NCBI GenBank assembly: GCA_018303115.1 | Contig: JAGVYT010000018.1 | Span: 1 to 35,256 of the forward strand | From: Candidatus Woesearchaeota archaeon | Lineage (GTDB): Archaea; Nanobdellota; Nanobdellia; Woesearchaeales; UBA10216 | DNA length: 35,256 bases | Direction of reading: 5' to 3' | Shown: positions 5,811-14,130 of the stretch, one piece after another | How positions within the stretch are numbered: the first letter of the stretch is position 1 | Layout of the letters: each line of letters begins with the position of its first letter | Notes under the pieces: generated by a model | Database searches by the model: none | What the model saw: only the letters and a program-made list of their open reading frames with translations | Told to the model about the DNA's origin: nothing | Program-made: the position numbers and the translations under genes

Positions 5811-7235
5811 ATGAGGGTTTTCAGTGTTTTTGAGAATATCGGCTTTTTGTTTGTTTCTGACGTAATTTCCAGGCTCCTCTCATTTGGCCTGTTTCTGGCT
5901 ATTGCGCACACTCTTGGCAAGTCCGGGTTGGGAGACTACTCGTTCATCTTTGCCTTTGTCGGCCTGCTTGTGGTTTTTAACGACCTTGGCATCCAGGTTT
6001 TGTTTGTAAGGGACGTTGCAAAGAACCTTGCCAGGACAAGTTACATTCTTAAGAACACCCTGTCCATGAAAGTGTTGCTCGGCTTAATTGTTGCTTTTTT
6101 GACAGCAGTTGCCGTCAACTTTACCAATGTTTCCGCTGAAGTTGTGCTTTCGGTTTATATTGTTGCCTTGGCAACATTTTTCTTCAGCCTTAAAACAATG
6201 TTCCTGGCTGTTTTCTATGCGCATGAGCGCATGCTGTTTGTCGCGTTTGCAACCATGCTTGAGATGTTCCTCGCAGTTGTTTTGGGCGTATCTGCAATAA
6301 TTTCAGGCTACGGTCTGGTTGGGCTTTCATTCGCTTTTCTTATGTCTTACTTTGTTGTTTTTGTGGTAAGCATTGTTGCTGTCAGGCGCCTGACTACCAT
6401 AAGCTTTGGCTTCAACCTTGACTTCCAGAAAAGGTTTCTCAGAAGCTCCCTTCCTTTTTGGTTTTCAGGCCTGTTCATGGCAATTTACTTCAGGATAGAT
6501 ACAGTTATGATTTCCCTTATCAAGGGCTCGGCAGAGACAGGCCTTTATAACGCCTCTTACCGCCTGCTGGACGCGCTTTACTTTATTCCCTCGGCTGTTA
6601 TAGGGGCTGTTTTCCCTGCAATGTCCAGGCTTCATGTAAAAAACAAAAACGTTCTTCGCAGCCTTTACAGAAAGTCCTTTTACTACCTTCTTGCAATAGC
6701 ACTTCCGATGGGCGTCGGCGTTACCATGCTGGCTGAGCGCCTTACCCTTTTCATTTTCGGGAGCGGGTTTTCAGGCACTCATCTTGCCCTTCAGATTTTA
6801 ATATGGGCGCTTGTTGCTATTTTCCTAAGCTCGCTGACAGGGTTTCTCATGAATGCTGTTAACAAGCAGCTTCTCTTCACCTTGACAACTGCCTTTGCTG
6901 CTCTGCTGAATGTTGCTTTAAACCTTTTCTTCATACCACTGTGGAGTTATATTGGGGCGGCAATATCTACTGTTATGACTGAGTTCTTTGTGTTAATCCT
7001 GCTGGTGTATTTTGCCAGAAAAAACAGTTACGCTTTTGATATGTTCAGGACGCTCCTGAAACCGGTAGCAGCAACGGCTTTCATGGCTGTTGTTATATTT
7101 GCCTTGCTGAACTTCCATATTATGTTGATAGTTCCTGTTGCGGCAACTGCCTATTTTGTTATGCTGTTTTTGATAGGCGGTTTGGAGAAGGAAGAATTTC
7201 ACCTGCTTAAGGGTTACCTGAAGCGCATTTTCTAG
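5811..7235 (+). CDS. Polysaccharide flippase, Wzx/RfbX (MOP superfamily)
   Basis: This 474-residue integral membrane protein has about 12-14 hydrophobic segments. The N-terminus (SDVISRLLSFGLFLAIAHTLG) and the segment YNASYRLLDALYFIPSAVIGAVFPAMSRL are typical of Wzx/polysaccharide exporter proteins of the MOP superfamily. Members move polyprenyl-diphosphate-linked oligosaccharides across the membrane. Length and segment number fit an intact transporter. It sits between a polyprenyl-phosphate GT2 and a GT-C-like gene, as expected for a lipid-linked glycan pathway. The substrate is unknown. Confidence 0.9.
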   Translation: MRVFSVFENIGFLFVSDVISRLLSFGLFLAIAHTLGKSGLGDYSFIFAFVGLLVVFNDLGIQVLFVRDVAKNLARTSYILKNTLSMKVLLGLIVAFLTAVAVNFTNVSAEVVLSVYIVALATFFFSLKTMFLAVFYAHERMLFVAFATMLEMFLAVVLGVSAIISGYGLVGLSFAFLMSYFVVFVVSIVAVRRLTTISFGFNLDFQKRFLRSSLPFWFSGLFMAIYFRIDTVMISLIKGSAETGLYNASYRLLDALYFIPSAVIGAVFPAMSRLHVKNKNVLRSLYRKSFYYLLAIALPMGVGVTMLAERLTLFIFGSGFSGTHLALQILIWALVAIFLSSLTGFLMNAVNKQLLFTLTTAFAALLNVALNLFFIPLWSYIGAAISTVMTEFFVLILLVYFARKNSYAFDMFRTLLKPVAATAFMAVVIFALLNFHIMLIVPVAATAYFVMLFLIGGLEKEEFHLLKGYLKRIF

Positions 7236-7284
7236 TTAAGCCTGGTTAGTATGGTATTGCCGTTTCATGGCTGCAAAATTTTTT

Positions 7285-7339
7285 GGTAATAATTCTCGAG
7301 AAACCTCATGCGGGGGTGGGGTAGTGCTTGCATTACCCC
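7285..7339. repeat. Hairpin between convergent genes, possible GGTAAT-family remnant
   Basis: GGTAAT (7285) and ATTACC (to 7337) form weak outer ends. Inside, GGGGTAGTGC and GCATTACCCC (7318-7339) pair over ten positions with one wobble. It lies between the stops of the convergent flippase and GT-C genes. It may act as a bidirectional termination structure or be a decayed GGTAAT-type repeat; no T-tract makes the terminator reading firm. Confidence 0.3.
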
Positions 7340-7393
7340 GCAATTGTTGCAGTGGTAGATGTCAAAACCCGCCTTTTGGTATAATTTCTCCAT

Positions 7394-9433
7394 TTATGCC
7401 GCCTTAAGCACTATTGCCCCGCTTGTCTGGTATGCTATTTCAAAAAATCCGGACGTGGCAAGTTCGTTTATTTTATTTACAGTGCGGTTCTGCCCGAATT
7501 TTCTGACTTCTAATCCTCCTATTATCAGGTATTCGTAGCCGTTTCTTTTCATCCATGCTGACATTTCAGCAGGGGTGTCGTCAAGCCCTGTCTCCCTATA
7601 CTTTGCTTCAGCCTCGCACCAGCCGCAGACAAACTTGTCCATTGAGATAACCTGGCCGTCTGTAAAGAACGAAAACACTTTGGTGTCCACCGGCAGGGTT
7701 TTGAGCCAGAGGTAAGCGCTTATCTCCTCATTTGAGGTCCAGAAAGCGCCTGGCGGCCATATTGCTGTGTTAACCTCATACTTCTGCTGGGCTGAAGTTG
7801 CGAATATGCCTGCCAGAACAACTACGGCTATTGCTATCTTAGCTAAAGGAATCATTTTTTTGTCTATCTTAAATAATGGCAAAGCCAGGAATATGCTCCA
7901 AAGCCCTTCAGTGGCGATTAGCGCAACAGGGACTGCAAGCATCATCCAGGTTCTGAATGCAAAAAAGCCTATTGGCAGGTCAAATGTGAGGTTATTGACT
8001 ATTGTGAACGTAAGTAAAAACCACACTAGTGCTGTGAAAAACCAAAGTTTCTCTTTCCATGCTTTAGTGAAGAACATAACCAGTATCATGATTGCAGAAT
8101 AAACAGCCATGAACGCCAGAAAGTTTTGTGTCTGGTAACGTGCAGTGTAAACAAAGATTCCCAGAAGAACGGCAATTAGTATTGCTTTGGTTGGCGTGCT
8201 AAGTCTTTTTATGCTTAGTATCGGCGCTGCAACCAGCCCGGCTATAAGCAGCGCCATCACTGCAATTCCTATTCCAACAGGGTTGTTTATCATGTTTTGC
8301 CCTTTTGCGACAAAAAAGTCGCTGAATGTGTAGGGCCTCGAGGCTGTCCCGCTCCACTTGTAAAAAACTTTTAAGAATGCATTTACTAATTTTGCGAAAA
8401 TGCTCGCGCTTTCAGTAGTCAGGGTTGGCCCTCCAATTTCCACGGCTGAAGTCACAACCCCCCCCATGAACGACTTGCCGTGGAATCCCCACCAGCTTAA
8501 TGAAGCCGTCATTCCGCCAATTGCGGATGTTGCATAAGCTTTCCAGTCTCTTTCTGCCAGAAATTTTATGAAAAGATAAATGATTATCATTAAAAACAGG
8601 GTTAACGTGCTTGTTGGGTGGGAAACAAGCAGCCCGCCTATTGCTATGGCCGCAATCCACTTCCACCTTTTATCATGCTTTATTCTTTCAAGGGCGTAAA
8701 GCGCAGGGAAGAATGCCGTCATTGCGAGTGCAGGCGCCCATATGAAATGGCTCATGTAGGCTGGGACTGCCGCCAGGACAGCTGTTGCAAACAATGCCTT
8801 GTTTCTGTTGCCAATGAACTCTGCTGCAAAGAAGTAAAAGTAAATCAGGCTTAGCGAGATTATGAGCGCGTTAAAGAATTTGATTGTCCAGTAAATCGAG
8901 TTTTCTGTCTGGTGCATCAGCCCAAATATGAAATCATAGCTTGGCGGATAGGGGTTCATGTAGGCAAAGCCCCTGTATTCAGATGCCCGGAATGTCTTCT
9001 CAACTGCGATATACTTTACCCCTTCGGCATGGCTCCATGGGTCGTCGTCCTCAAGGTAAGGGTAGGAGAACGAGCCTGACGCATACATGTAAAAGCTCGC
9101 TAAAAATATGATAATTGCCGGCAGTATGTTAATGTCGGATTTTTTTATCCTTAATCTAATCTGCTGCAGGCTGCTGCTGACAGTTTTAAAATTCTTGGAA
9201 AGGTAAAAAGCAGGGGCTGCAAGGGCTAATGCCAAAAATATTCTCCAGTCAAGGGGGATTCTTGCAATGTTCAGGATTATGGCTGTTATCATCAGGAATG
9301 CAGCCCCTATCCCTGTACGCATCATCTGTCTTTCAAGAAAATTGCCGGCTTCTTTTGCCTTTGCAAGCTTCACTGCTGCAAGCCCAAACCCCCAAAAGTA
9401 CAAGAAAAACAGCGATACTGATGTTAGCCACAT
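7394..9433 (-). CDS. GT-C-like integral membrane glycosyltransferase
   Basis: This 679-residue protein has roughly 12-13 membrane segments and a soluble C-terminal region (about 560-680). After three segments the first large outer loop carries EDDDPWSH, an acidic motif like the DxD/ExD site of GT-C enzymes such as STT3/AglB and PMT. A second motif, VSHPTS, follows in the middle. GT-C enzymes use polyprenyl-phosphate-linked sugars outside the membrane. No WWDYG motif is visible, so I do not call it AglB. The ORF track starts at a GTG (9442); the ATG at 9433 lies 29 bp from the TTTAAA box and is preferred. It converges on the flippase. Confidence 0.8.
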   Translation of the reverse strand: MWLTSVSLFFLYFWGFGLAAVKLAKAKEAGNFLERQMMRTGIGAAFLMITAIILNIARIPLDWRIFLALALAAPAFYLSKNFKTVSSSLQQIRLRIKKSDINILPAIIIFLASFYMYASGSFSYPYLEDDDPWSHAEGVKYIAVEKTFRASEYRGFAYMNPYPPSYDFIFGLMHQTENSIYWTIKFFNALIISLSLIYFYFFAAEFIGNRNKALFATAVLAAVPAYMSHFIWAPALAMTAFFPALYALERIKHDKRWKWIAAIAIGGLLVSHPTSTLTLFLMIIIYLFIKFLAERDWKAYATSAIGGMTASLSWWGFHGKSFMGGVVTSAVEIGGPTLTTESASIFAKLVNAFLKVFYKWSGTASRPYTFSDFFVAKGQNMINNPVGIGIAVMALLIAGLVAAPILSIKRLSTPTKAILIAVLLGIFVYTARYQTQNFLAFMAVYSAIMILVMFFTKAWKEKLWFFTALVWFLLTFTIVNNLTFDLPIGFFAFRTWMMLAVPVALIATEGLWSIFLALPLFKIDKKMIPLAKIAIAVVVLAGIFATSAQQKYEVNTAIWPPGAFWTSNEEISAYLWLKTLPVDTKVFSFFTDGQVISMDKFVCGWCEAEAKYRETGLDDTPAEMSAWMKRNGYEYLIIGGLEVRKFGQNRTVNKINELATSGFFEIAYQTSGAIVLKAA

Positions 9434-9458
9434 TTTATTCACGCATATTCTGAGGCTT

Positions 9459-9466
9459 ATTTAAAG
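9459..9466 (-). promoter_or_regulatory. TATA-like box for the GT-C gene
   Basis: CTTTAAAT on the minus strand is centred 29 bp before ATG 9433 and only 20 bp before GTG 9442, which favours the ATG start. Confidence 0.5.
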
Positions 9467-9480
9467 TTTATCCATGAGCT

Positions 9481-9538
9481 TGGTTAAGGCGGGGAAAATT
9501 CAGCCGCATGACGGCAAATAAGGTAATCGAGCAGGGAC
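9481..9538 (+). repeat. 58-bp dispersed repeat, copy 1
   Basis: The segment beginning TGGTTAAGGCG and running through ATTCAGCCGCATGACGGC matches 24975-25032 with five mismatches. It lies in the divergent gap before the GT2 gene at 9601. Its antisense translations in both copies give a similar short peptide, but no gene is evident. Its function is unknown. Confidence 0.65.
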
Positions 9539-9566
9539 TTTTCAATGACGCCCATATGAAGAAAAC

Positions 9567-9574
9567 CTTTAAAT
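9567..9574 (+). promoter_or_regulatory. TATA-like box deciding the TTG start at 9601
   Basis: CTTTAAAT is centred 30 bp before 9601. No in-frame ATG exists near the N-terminus, so the spacing supports TTG as a leaderless start. Confidence 0.5.
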
Positions 9575-9600
9575 AACAACTGTCAAGTTGCTTTTGTAAC

Positions 9601-10317
9601 TTGAAAAGGCTTGTCAGCGTTATTATTCCTGGATACAATGAGGCATCTGTCGTTGCCGGCACTGTTTCTGTTGTAGAGCGGGCAATGCGCCTCCTTAAGA
9701 GGCCTTTCGAGATTCTCATTGTTGATGACGGCTCAAAAGACTTGACTCCTGTTATTCTGGAGAGGCTTGCCAAGAAGTACAAAAACCTTCGCTTTGTTTC
9801 CTACAAGGACGGCCCTTCAAGGAGGGAGAATCTTGCAAAGTCTTTTAAGCTTTTAAGGGGTGGGTATGTTCTTCTTCTTGACATGGACCTTTCGCTTGAC
9901 ATCAGCCATTTGAAGGATATGCTTTACTGGCTTGAGCAGGGTTATGGCATGGTCATAGTGAACCGCTACCACAAACAGTCACGTATCAGGAGGCATCTGA
10001 AAAGGTACATTGTGAGCAAGCTCTACAATGCCTTTATCAGGCTGCTGTTCAGGACAGGATACCATGACAACATATGCGGCTTCAAGGCGTTTAAGCGCGA
10101 TGTGATAGCAAAGCTTGTTGCGCAGGCTGGTATTGATGAGACAAGGAAGAGGAGCGTTTTCTGGGATACGCAGATTCTTATCCTGGCCGTTAGGAACGCT
10201 GTTCCCATAAAGGAAATCCCTGTTTGCTGGACTGAGGGCAAGAGTTCAGCCCTGAGTTTCAGCAAGGAAATCAGCATGCTCCCTTACATTGTGAGATTCT
10301 GGTTGCGCAAGAATTAA
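9601..10317 (+). CDS. GT2 family glycosyltransferase
   Basis: This 238-residue GT-A protein starts with TTG. VSVIIPGYNE opens the fold, VDDGS (41-45) binds the nucleotide and LLLDMDLSLD carries the DxD (94-96). It resembles polyprenyl-phosphate sugar synthases (CGFKAFKRDV is a typical DPM-like signature) but has no C-terminal membrane segment, so it probably binds the membrane peripherally. The stop overlaps the convergent oxidoreductase stop by four bases. Donor and acceptor are unknown. Confidence 0.88.
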   Translation: MKRLVSVIIPGYNEASVVAGTVSVVERAMRLLKRPFEILIVDDGSKDLTPVILERLAKKYKNLRFVSYKDGPSRRENLAKSFKLLRGGYVLLLDMDLSLDISHLKDMLYWLEQGYGMVIVNRYHKQSRIRRHLKRYIVSKLYNAFIRLLFRTGYHDNICGFKAFKRDVIAKLVAQAGIDETRKRSVFWDTQILILAVRNAVPIKEIPVCWTEGKSSALSFSKEISMLPYIVRFWLRKN

Positions 10318-11222
10318 GGCTTAGCAGCTTTTCCGTTGTTGTCAATTGATTCCTGGCAGGCCTCCAGAACCCTTACCACTTTTAGTCCTTCCTCTCCATC
10401 TGTAAGCGGCTTTTTGTTGTTCTCAACGCAGTCAATGAAATGCTTCAGCTCCTCTGTCAAGGGCAGTGCATCGCTAAGTTCAATAACCTGCTCTGTTTCA
10501 TTATGGTATTTTAGTTCCTTTGCGTAGTCGTCATAAAACGCGGACATTTTTTCCCCGACTACAATAAGCTTGCGCTGCCTTAGCGGGCAAACCCAGCTTC
10601 CAAAGCACGTTGCAAAAACGCCATTGAATTTCATGTCTACCGTTACCTTGTCTTTATCCCCGTTGGCGCTTACGCTTTCAGGGTAGCCTCCGAGCAGGTA
10701 AGGCAGAATCGTTAAGTCGTGCGGTATGAAATCCCATAAAACGGCAGTGTCCTTTCTGGGCGAGTTGTTGGTTGCTGTTGTCTGGACATACCTTATCTTT
10801 CCAAACACGCCTGCATCAATGCCCTCTTTTATTTTCTGTATTCCCGGGCTGAATCGGTGTATGTGCCCGACCATCAGTGTTTTTTTTCTTTTACCTGCCA
10901 GCTTGACAAGCTCCTCGGCTTCCCTGCTGTTTAATGTAAACGGTTTTTCCACAAGAACGTGCTTGCCCGCCTCCAGCGAGTCCTTGGTGATGCGGTAGTG
11001 CGTGGAGTCTGGAGTGGCTATTGCCACCGCCTCTATTTCATTGTCGCTTAGAATATCCCTGTAATCCGTAGTGGTTTGGGCTTTCACATTGGCCTTTTCA
11101 ATCGCTTTCTTCAGGCTGCTTTCGTCAGCCGCGCAAACCCATTTGGCATTGACGCCCAGCTCACTGAATGCCTTCAGGTAATTTGTTCCCCACCTTCCTG
11201 CTCCTATGATGCCGAGGTTCAT
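10314..11222 (-). CDS. Gfo/Idh/MocA-family sugar oxidoreductase
   Basis: This 302-residue NAD(P)-dependent dehydrogenase has an N-terminal Rossmann motif GIIGAGRWG (4-12), the family EKP motif (92-94, VEKPF) and a likely catalytic His169 in WDFIPHDLTI. Family members oxidise or reduce sugar hydroxyls; in surface-sugar pathways they often form the 3-keto sugar that a DegT aminotransferase then aminates. A DegT gene is present at 25677. The TATA box lies 25 bp upstream, so the start is probably leaderless. It is divergent from the C-methyltransferase gene. Confidence 0.9.
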   Translation of the reverse strand: MNLGIIGAGRWGTNYLKAFSELGVNAKWVCAADESSLKKAIEKANVKAQTTTDYRDILSDNEIEAVAIATPDSTHYRITKDSLEAGKHVLVEKPFTLNSREAEELVKLAGKRKKTLMVGHIHRFSPGIQKIKEGIDAGVFGKIRYVQTTATNNSPRKDTAVLWDFIPHDLTILPYLLGGYPESVSANGDKDKVTVDMKFNGVFATCFGSWVCPLRQRKLIVVGEKMSAFYDDYAKELKYHNETEQVIELSDALPLTEELKHFIDCVENNKKPLTDGEEGLKVVRVLEACQESIDNNGKAAKP

Positions 11223-11243
11223 GCAATTCTCGAATCAGGGCTC

Positions 11244-11252
11244 TTATATAAA
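11244..11252 (-). promoter_or_regulatory. TATA box for the oxidoreductase
   Basis: TTTATATAA on the minus strand is centred about 26 bp before the ATG at 11222. Confidence 0.6.
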
Positions 11253-11268
11253 CATTGCTTTCAGCAAA

Positions 11269-11277
11269 TTTTATAAA
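11269..11277 (+). promoter_or_regulatory. TATA box for the C-methyltransferase
   Basis: TTTTATAAA is centred 28 bp before the ATG at 11301; the divergent promoter lies about 25 bp away. Confidence 0.6.
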
Positions 11278-11300
11278 CACCCCTCTTTTAACTTTTTTTT

Positions 11301-12515
11301 ATGGAATGCAGGATTTGCGGTAGCGAGACCGAAAGCTTCCTTTCGCTGGGCGAGACTCCGCTGGCAAATAGTTACGTTGCTGTGGCTGATTTGGGCAGGA
11401 CTGAGCCCGAGTTTCCACTTGAATTGTCGTTCTGCCAAACATGCAGCGTTGTGCAGCTTACACACACTGCGCCTCCCGAGATGATGTTTAAGCATTACCT
11501 TTACGTTACTTCCACGTCAAACACTTTCAGGCAGCACTTTACTAAATACGCTGAAGACGTGGCAAAGGAGTTTAATCTCAATGAAAATTCCCTGGCAGTT
11601 GACATAGGCAGCAATGACGGACTCCTTCTAAAAGGATTTCAAAAGTTTGGGGTTAAAACAATAGGGGTTGAGCCTGCTTCCAATGTTGCCAAGATTGCCG
11701 AAGAAGATGGTGTTGAGACAATCAACGCCTTCTTTAACTGGAATGTCGCTGCTCAGATAATTGATTCAAAAGGGCAGGCCGATGTTGTTACCGCTAATAA
11801 CGTCTTTGCCCACACTGATACCATAAAGGATATTGTGAAAAATGTTCGCAAGCTTCTGAAGGATGACGGAATTTTTATTATAGAGGTAGCTTACCTTGTT
11901 GACATGCTTGAGCAGATGACTTTTGATGCAGTATACCATGAACACCTTTTTTACTATTCACTGACAGCACTGAAGTATTTCTTTGAGGATAATGGGATGA
12001 GTATTTTCAAGGTGCAGCACGTTTCCAGTCATGGAGGCTCTTTAAGGGTCTTTGTTGAAAAGCAGGAGTCCGGCCGTCAAGTTGATTCTTCCGTAGCTGA
12101 GATGCTTGGGAAGGAAAAAGGGCTTGTGGACAGCATCAGAACGTATAAGAAATTTGCAGCTGAAGTTTATGATAACAAAGAAAAGCTTGTGAAAGTTCTT
12201 AAGGAGCTGAAGGGCCATGGCAAGTCAATTGCCGGCTATGGTGCTCCTGCAAAGGCAACAACACTTCTTAGTTTTTGTGGTATTGGAAAAGAAGTTATTG
12301 ACTTTATTGTGGACGATTCCCCGCTTAAGCAGGGCCTGTTCATGCCAGGCTCCCATATTCCAGTTGTCGGCCCTGAAATGCTGGAAAAAAAGCGGCCTGA
12401 TTATATCCTGATTTTGGCATGGAACTTTGCTGATGAGATTATGAAGCGCTGTTCAGAAGTTGTTTCGGGTAAAACAAAATTCATAGTGCCTGTTCCTGAG
12501 CCAAGAATTATGTAG
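11301..12515 (+). CDS. SAM-dependent sugar C-methyltransferase, TylC3/NovU-like
   Basis: This 404-residue protein has the three-part layout of NDP-hexose C-methyltransferases. An N-terminal zinc site has Cys3/Cys6 (CRIC) and Cys45/Cys48 (CQTC). A class I SAM domain follows with VDIGSND (100-106) and the active-site YHEH (212-215). The C-terminal Rossmann-like domain contains GYGAPAKATTLL. Known members (TylC3, NovU, EvaC) add a methyl group to a carbon of a 4-keto-6-deoxy sugar. All visible key residues are kept. The stop overlaps the convergent SDR gene by eight bases. The sugar substrate is inferred only from family. Confidence 0.92.
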   Translation: MECRICGSETESFLSLGETPLANSYVAVADLGRTEPEFPLELSFCQTCSVVQLTHTAPPEMMFKHYLYVTSTSNTFRQHFTKYAEDVAKEFNLNENSLAVDIGSNDGLLLKGFQKFGVKTIGVEPASNVAKIAEEDGVETINAFFNWNVAAQIIDSKGQADVVTANNVFAHTDTIKDIVKNVRKLLKDDGIFIIEVAYLVDMLEQMTFDAVYHEHLFYYSLTALKYFFEDNGMSIFKVQHVSSHGGSLRVFVEKQESGRQVDSSVAEMLGKEKGLVDSIRTYKKFAAEVYDNKEKLVKVLKELKGHGKSIAGYGAPAKATTLLSFCGIGKEVIDFIVDDSPLKQGLFMPGSHIPVVGPEMLEKKRPDYILILAWNFADEIMKRCSEVVSGKTKFIVPVPEPRIM

Positions 12516-13599
12516 TCCTTAGCGACTTCACCAGCGGGGATTTTATTTTGTATTCTTCGATAGCCCATTCTATGAATCTTTTGATTCCTGTTTTTAAATC
12601 AACTTTTGGCTCATAGCCGAGCTTCCTTATCTTTGTCAACTCAGGGCATCTCCTTTTTGGGTCTCCTGTCGTGTAAGCATCGTTCAATCCGGAAGTTTTT
12701 TCTATCTGCACTTTGTTGTCAAAGATTTCAGCCATAACCTTTGCAAGGTTCTCCATGCTTATCTCGTTATCTTCGTTGCCTACGTTAAACGGCTCTCCGT
12801 TTAGGTTGTCTGCAAGCAGGACTTTGAAAAACCCTGTCATTGCATCGCTTACATAGCAGAAAGTCCTTGTGTTGTCGCCTTCACCGTAAACAGGTATTGG
12901 CTCTCCGTTGAATATTTTGGCTACAAAGTTTGGTATGACCCTGTAATCATCCATCCTCATGCCAGGGCCGTAGATGTTAAATGGCCTTATCATTTTTACA
13001 GGCACTTTGTGCATCTCAAAATACGCCCTGCAGAACGTTTCCCCAAGTCTTTTGGACTCGTCGTAATTGGACCTTGGCCCTATGCACGAAACGTTTCCGT
13101 TATAGCCTTCGGGTGTTGGAACAAATTTCGGCTCAGGGTCGCCGTACACTTCGCTTGAGCTGAAGAATAGCATGCTTTTTACATTCTTCTCTTTGGCAAG
13201 CTCAAGCATGTTTTTTGTTCCCAAAGTGCCTACGTCAATTGTTTCTATTTTGTATTTCCTGTAGAATCTTGGCGATGCTATGCCTGCCAGGTGTATCAGG
13301 TAGTCAATATCCTCTTCAACTTTTAATGGCTCCTTGACATCGTGCTTTATTGCCTTGAAATTAGGCCCCTCCTTGACTCTGTAGCTTACTCCTGTTATGA
13401 AATTGTCGGCAGAAATCGCCCTGCACGGCTTTTCCAGCACGTTTTTGTTCAGGAACTCAATTGTCAGAAGGAAGTAATTGCCCAAGAACCCTGCCCCGCC
13501 TGTTATCAGGAGTGTTTTGCCGCTTAGCTTGCCTGCATTTGTCCCTATGCCTGCTGCAATGTTCTTGACGTCCTCGTCTATTATCTTGCTTGCCATCAT
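12508..13599 (-). CDS. NAD-dependent sugar epimerase/dehydratase (extended SDR), UXS/RmlB-like
   Basis: This 363-residue extended SDR has the nucleotide motif TGGAGFLG (33-40), preceded by an unusually long 32-residue N-terminal stretch. The SSSEVYGDP signature and catalytic Tyr179xxxLys183 (NYDESK) are present. RPFNIYGPGM and the GEGDNTRTFCYV segment resemble UDP-glucuronate decarboxylases and dTDP-glucose 4,6-dehydratases; which reaction applies cannot be settled here. It starts inside the stop of the upstream cupin gene (4-base overlap), so the two form an operon. Confidence 0.88.
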   Translation of the reverse strand: MMASKIIDEDVKNIAAGIGTNAGKLSGKTLLITGGAGFLGNYFLLTIEFLNKNVLEKPCRAISADNFITGVSYRVKEGPNFKAIKHDVKEPLKVEEDIDYLIHLAGIASPRFYRKYKIETIDVGTLGTKNMLELAKEKNVKSMLFFSSSEVYGDPEPKFVPTPEGYNGNVSCIGPRSNYDESKRLGETFCRAYFEMHKVPVKMIRPFNIYGPGMRMDDYRVIPNFVAKIFNGEPIPVYGEGDNTRTFCYVSDAMTGFFKVLLADNLNGEPFNVGNEDNEISMENLAKVMAEIFDNKVQIEKTSGLNDAYTTGDPKRRCPELTKIRKLGYEPKVDLKTGIKRFIEWAIEEYKIKSPLVKSLRTT

Positions 13600-13994
13600 A
13601 TCAGCTTATATTTTTTTGTGTGTTTTTCATAATCTTTTGGGTCTCTTGAGGCTGTTGTTAGGTTGAGCATGGCGGAGTCCTTTAAAAACCTCATGGCATG
13701 CGCTACCATTGGGGGTGTGATGACAAGGTCTCCAGGTTCAACTGTTATTTTCTCTGTCTCCGCATTTTCTTTATTCAAGTCCTTTGAAATGCTCTCGTAC
13801 CTTCCGCTTATGAGGTAAACATGCTGGGTTTGTTCAGGATGATAATGGTTGGCTCTGATGCTGCCTGCTTTTGAGGTTATTATTGCCACGTGGTTTATTG
13901 GCTCTTCAAGAATGTTTGAAATTGCCCCCCGTTCATCAGAAAACTCAACACCGATTTTCTTTATTGTTTCATTCATTTCCCTGAATTTGCCCAT
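13596..13994 (-). CDS. Cupin-fold sugar epimerase/ketoisomerase-like protein
   Basis: This 132-residue single-domain cupin has the sugar-cupin opening FSDERGAI, the first cupin motif RANHYHPEQTQHVYLISGRYE-like (residues about 48-68) and the second at VITPPMVAHAMRF. Such proteins act on 4-keto sugars as 3,5-epimerases or 3,4-ketoisomerases. It is a paralogue of the cupin at 33086. The start is uncertain: the AT-rich box at 14006-14015 is 16 bp from ATG 13994 but 34 bp from ATG 13976 (MNETIKK). It is translationally coupled to the downstream SDR. Confidence 0.85.
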   Translation of the reverse strand: MGKFREMNETIKKIGVEFSDERGAISNILEEPINHVAIITSKAGSIRANHYHPEQTQHVYLISGRYESISKDLNKENAETEKITVEPGDLVITPPMVAHAMRFLKDSAMLNLTTASRDPKDYEKHTKKYKLI

Positions 13995-14026
13995 GCCAGC
14001 TTCTTCTTAAATTTTTCTATTGCCTT

Positions 14027-14130
14027 GGTCCTGTCCTAAATCCTGTTCGTGTAGCTACTGCATACCCTCAAACCTGTTCTCCAAAACTTCTATGACCACT
14101 CTATGGCTCACATACGGCAGAGCAGGAGGG
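14027..14130 (-). mobile_element. Partial MITE-like element, right end (GGCGTTGTCC family, copy c)
   Basis: Positions 14032-14130 match 27015-27113 in reverse orientation over 99 bp with two mismatches. The outer end GGTCCTGTCCTAAA (14027-14040) resembles the GGCGTTGTCCTAAA terminal repeat of the full copy at 26808-27118. The match covers the last codons (LLLCRM and stop) of the GT-C gene at 14108 and stops abruptly upstream of them, so the gene end seems to be built from this element. Confidence 0.75.

Noticed and set aside
7318-7339. Firm intrinsic terminator between convergent genes
   Set aside because: The hairpin is good, but no T-tract follows on either strand, and it may instead be a repeat remnant.
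7394-9433. Assignment as AglB/STT3 oligosaccharyltransferase
   Set aside because: The acidic loop motif fits GT-C in general, but the WWDYG signature expected of AglB is not visible.
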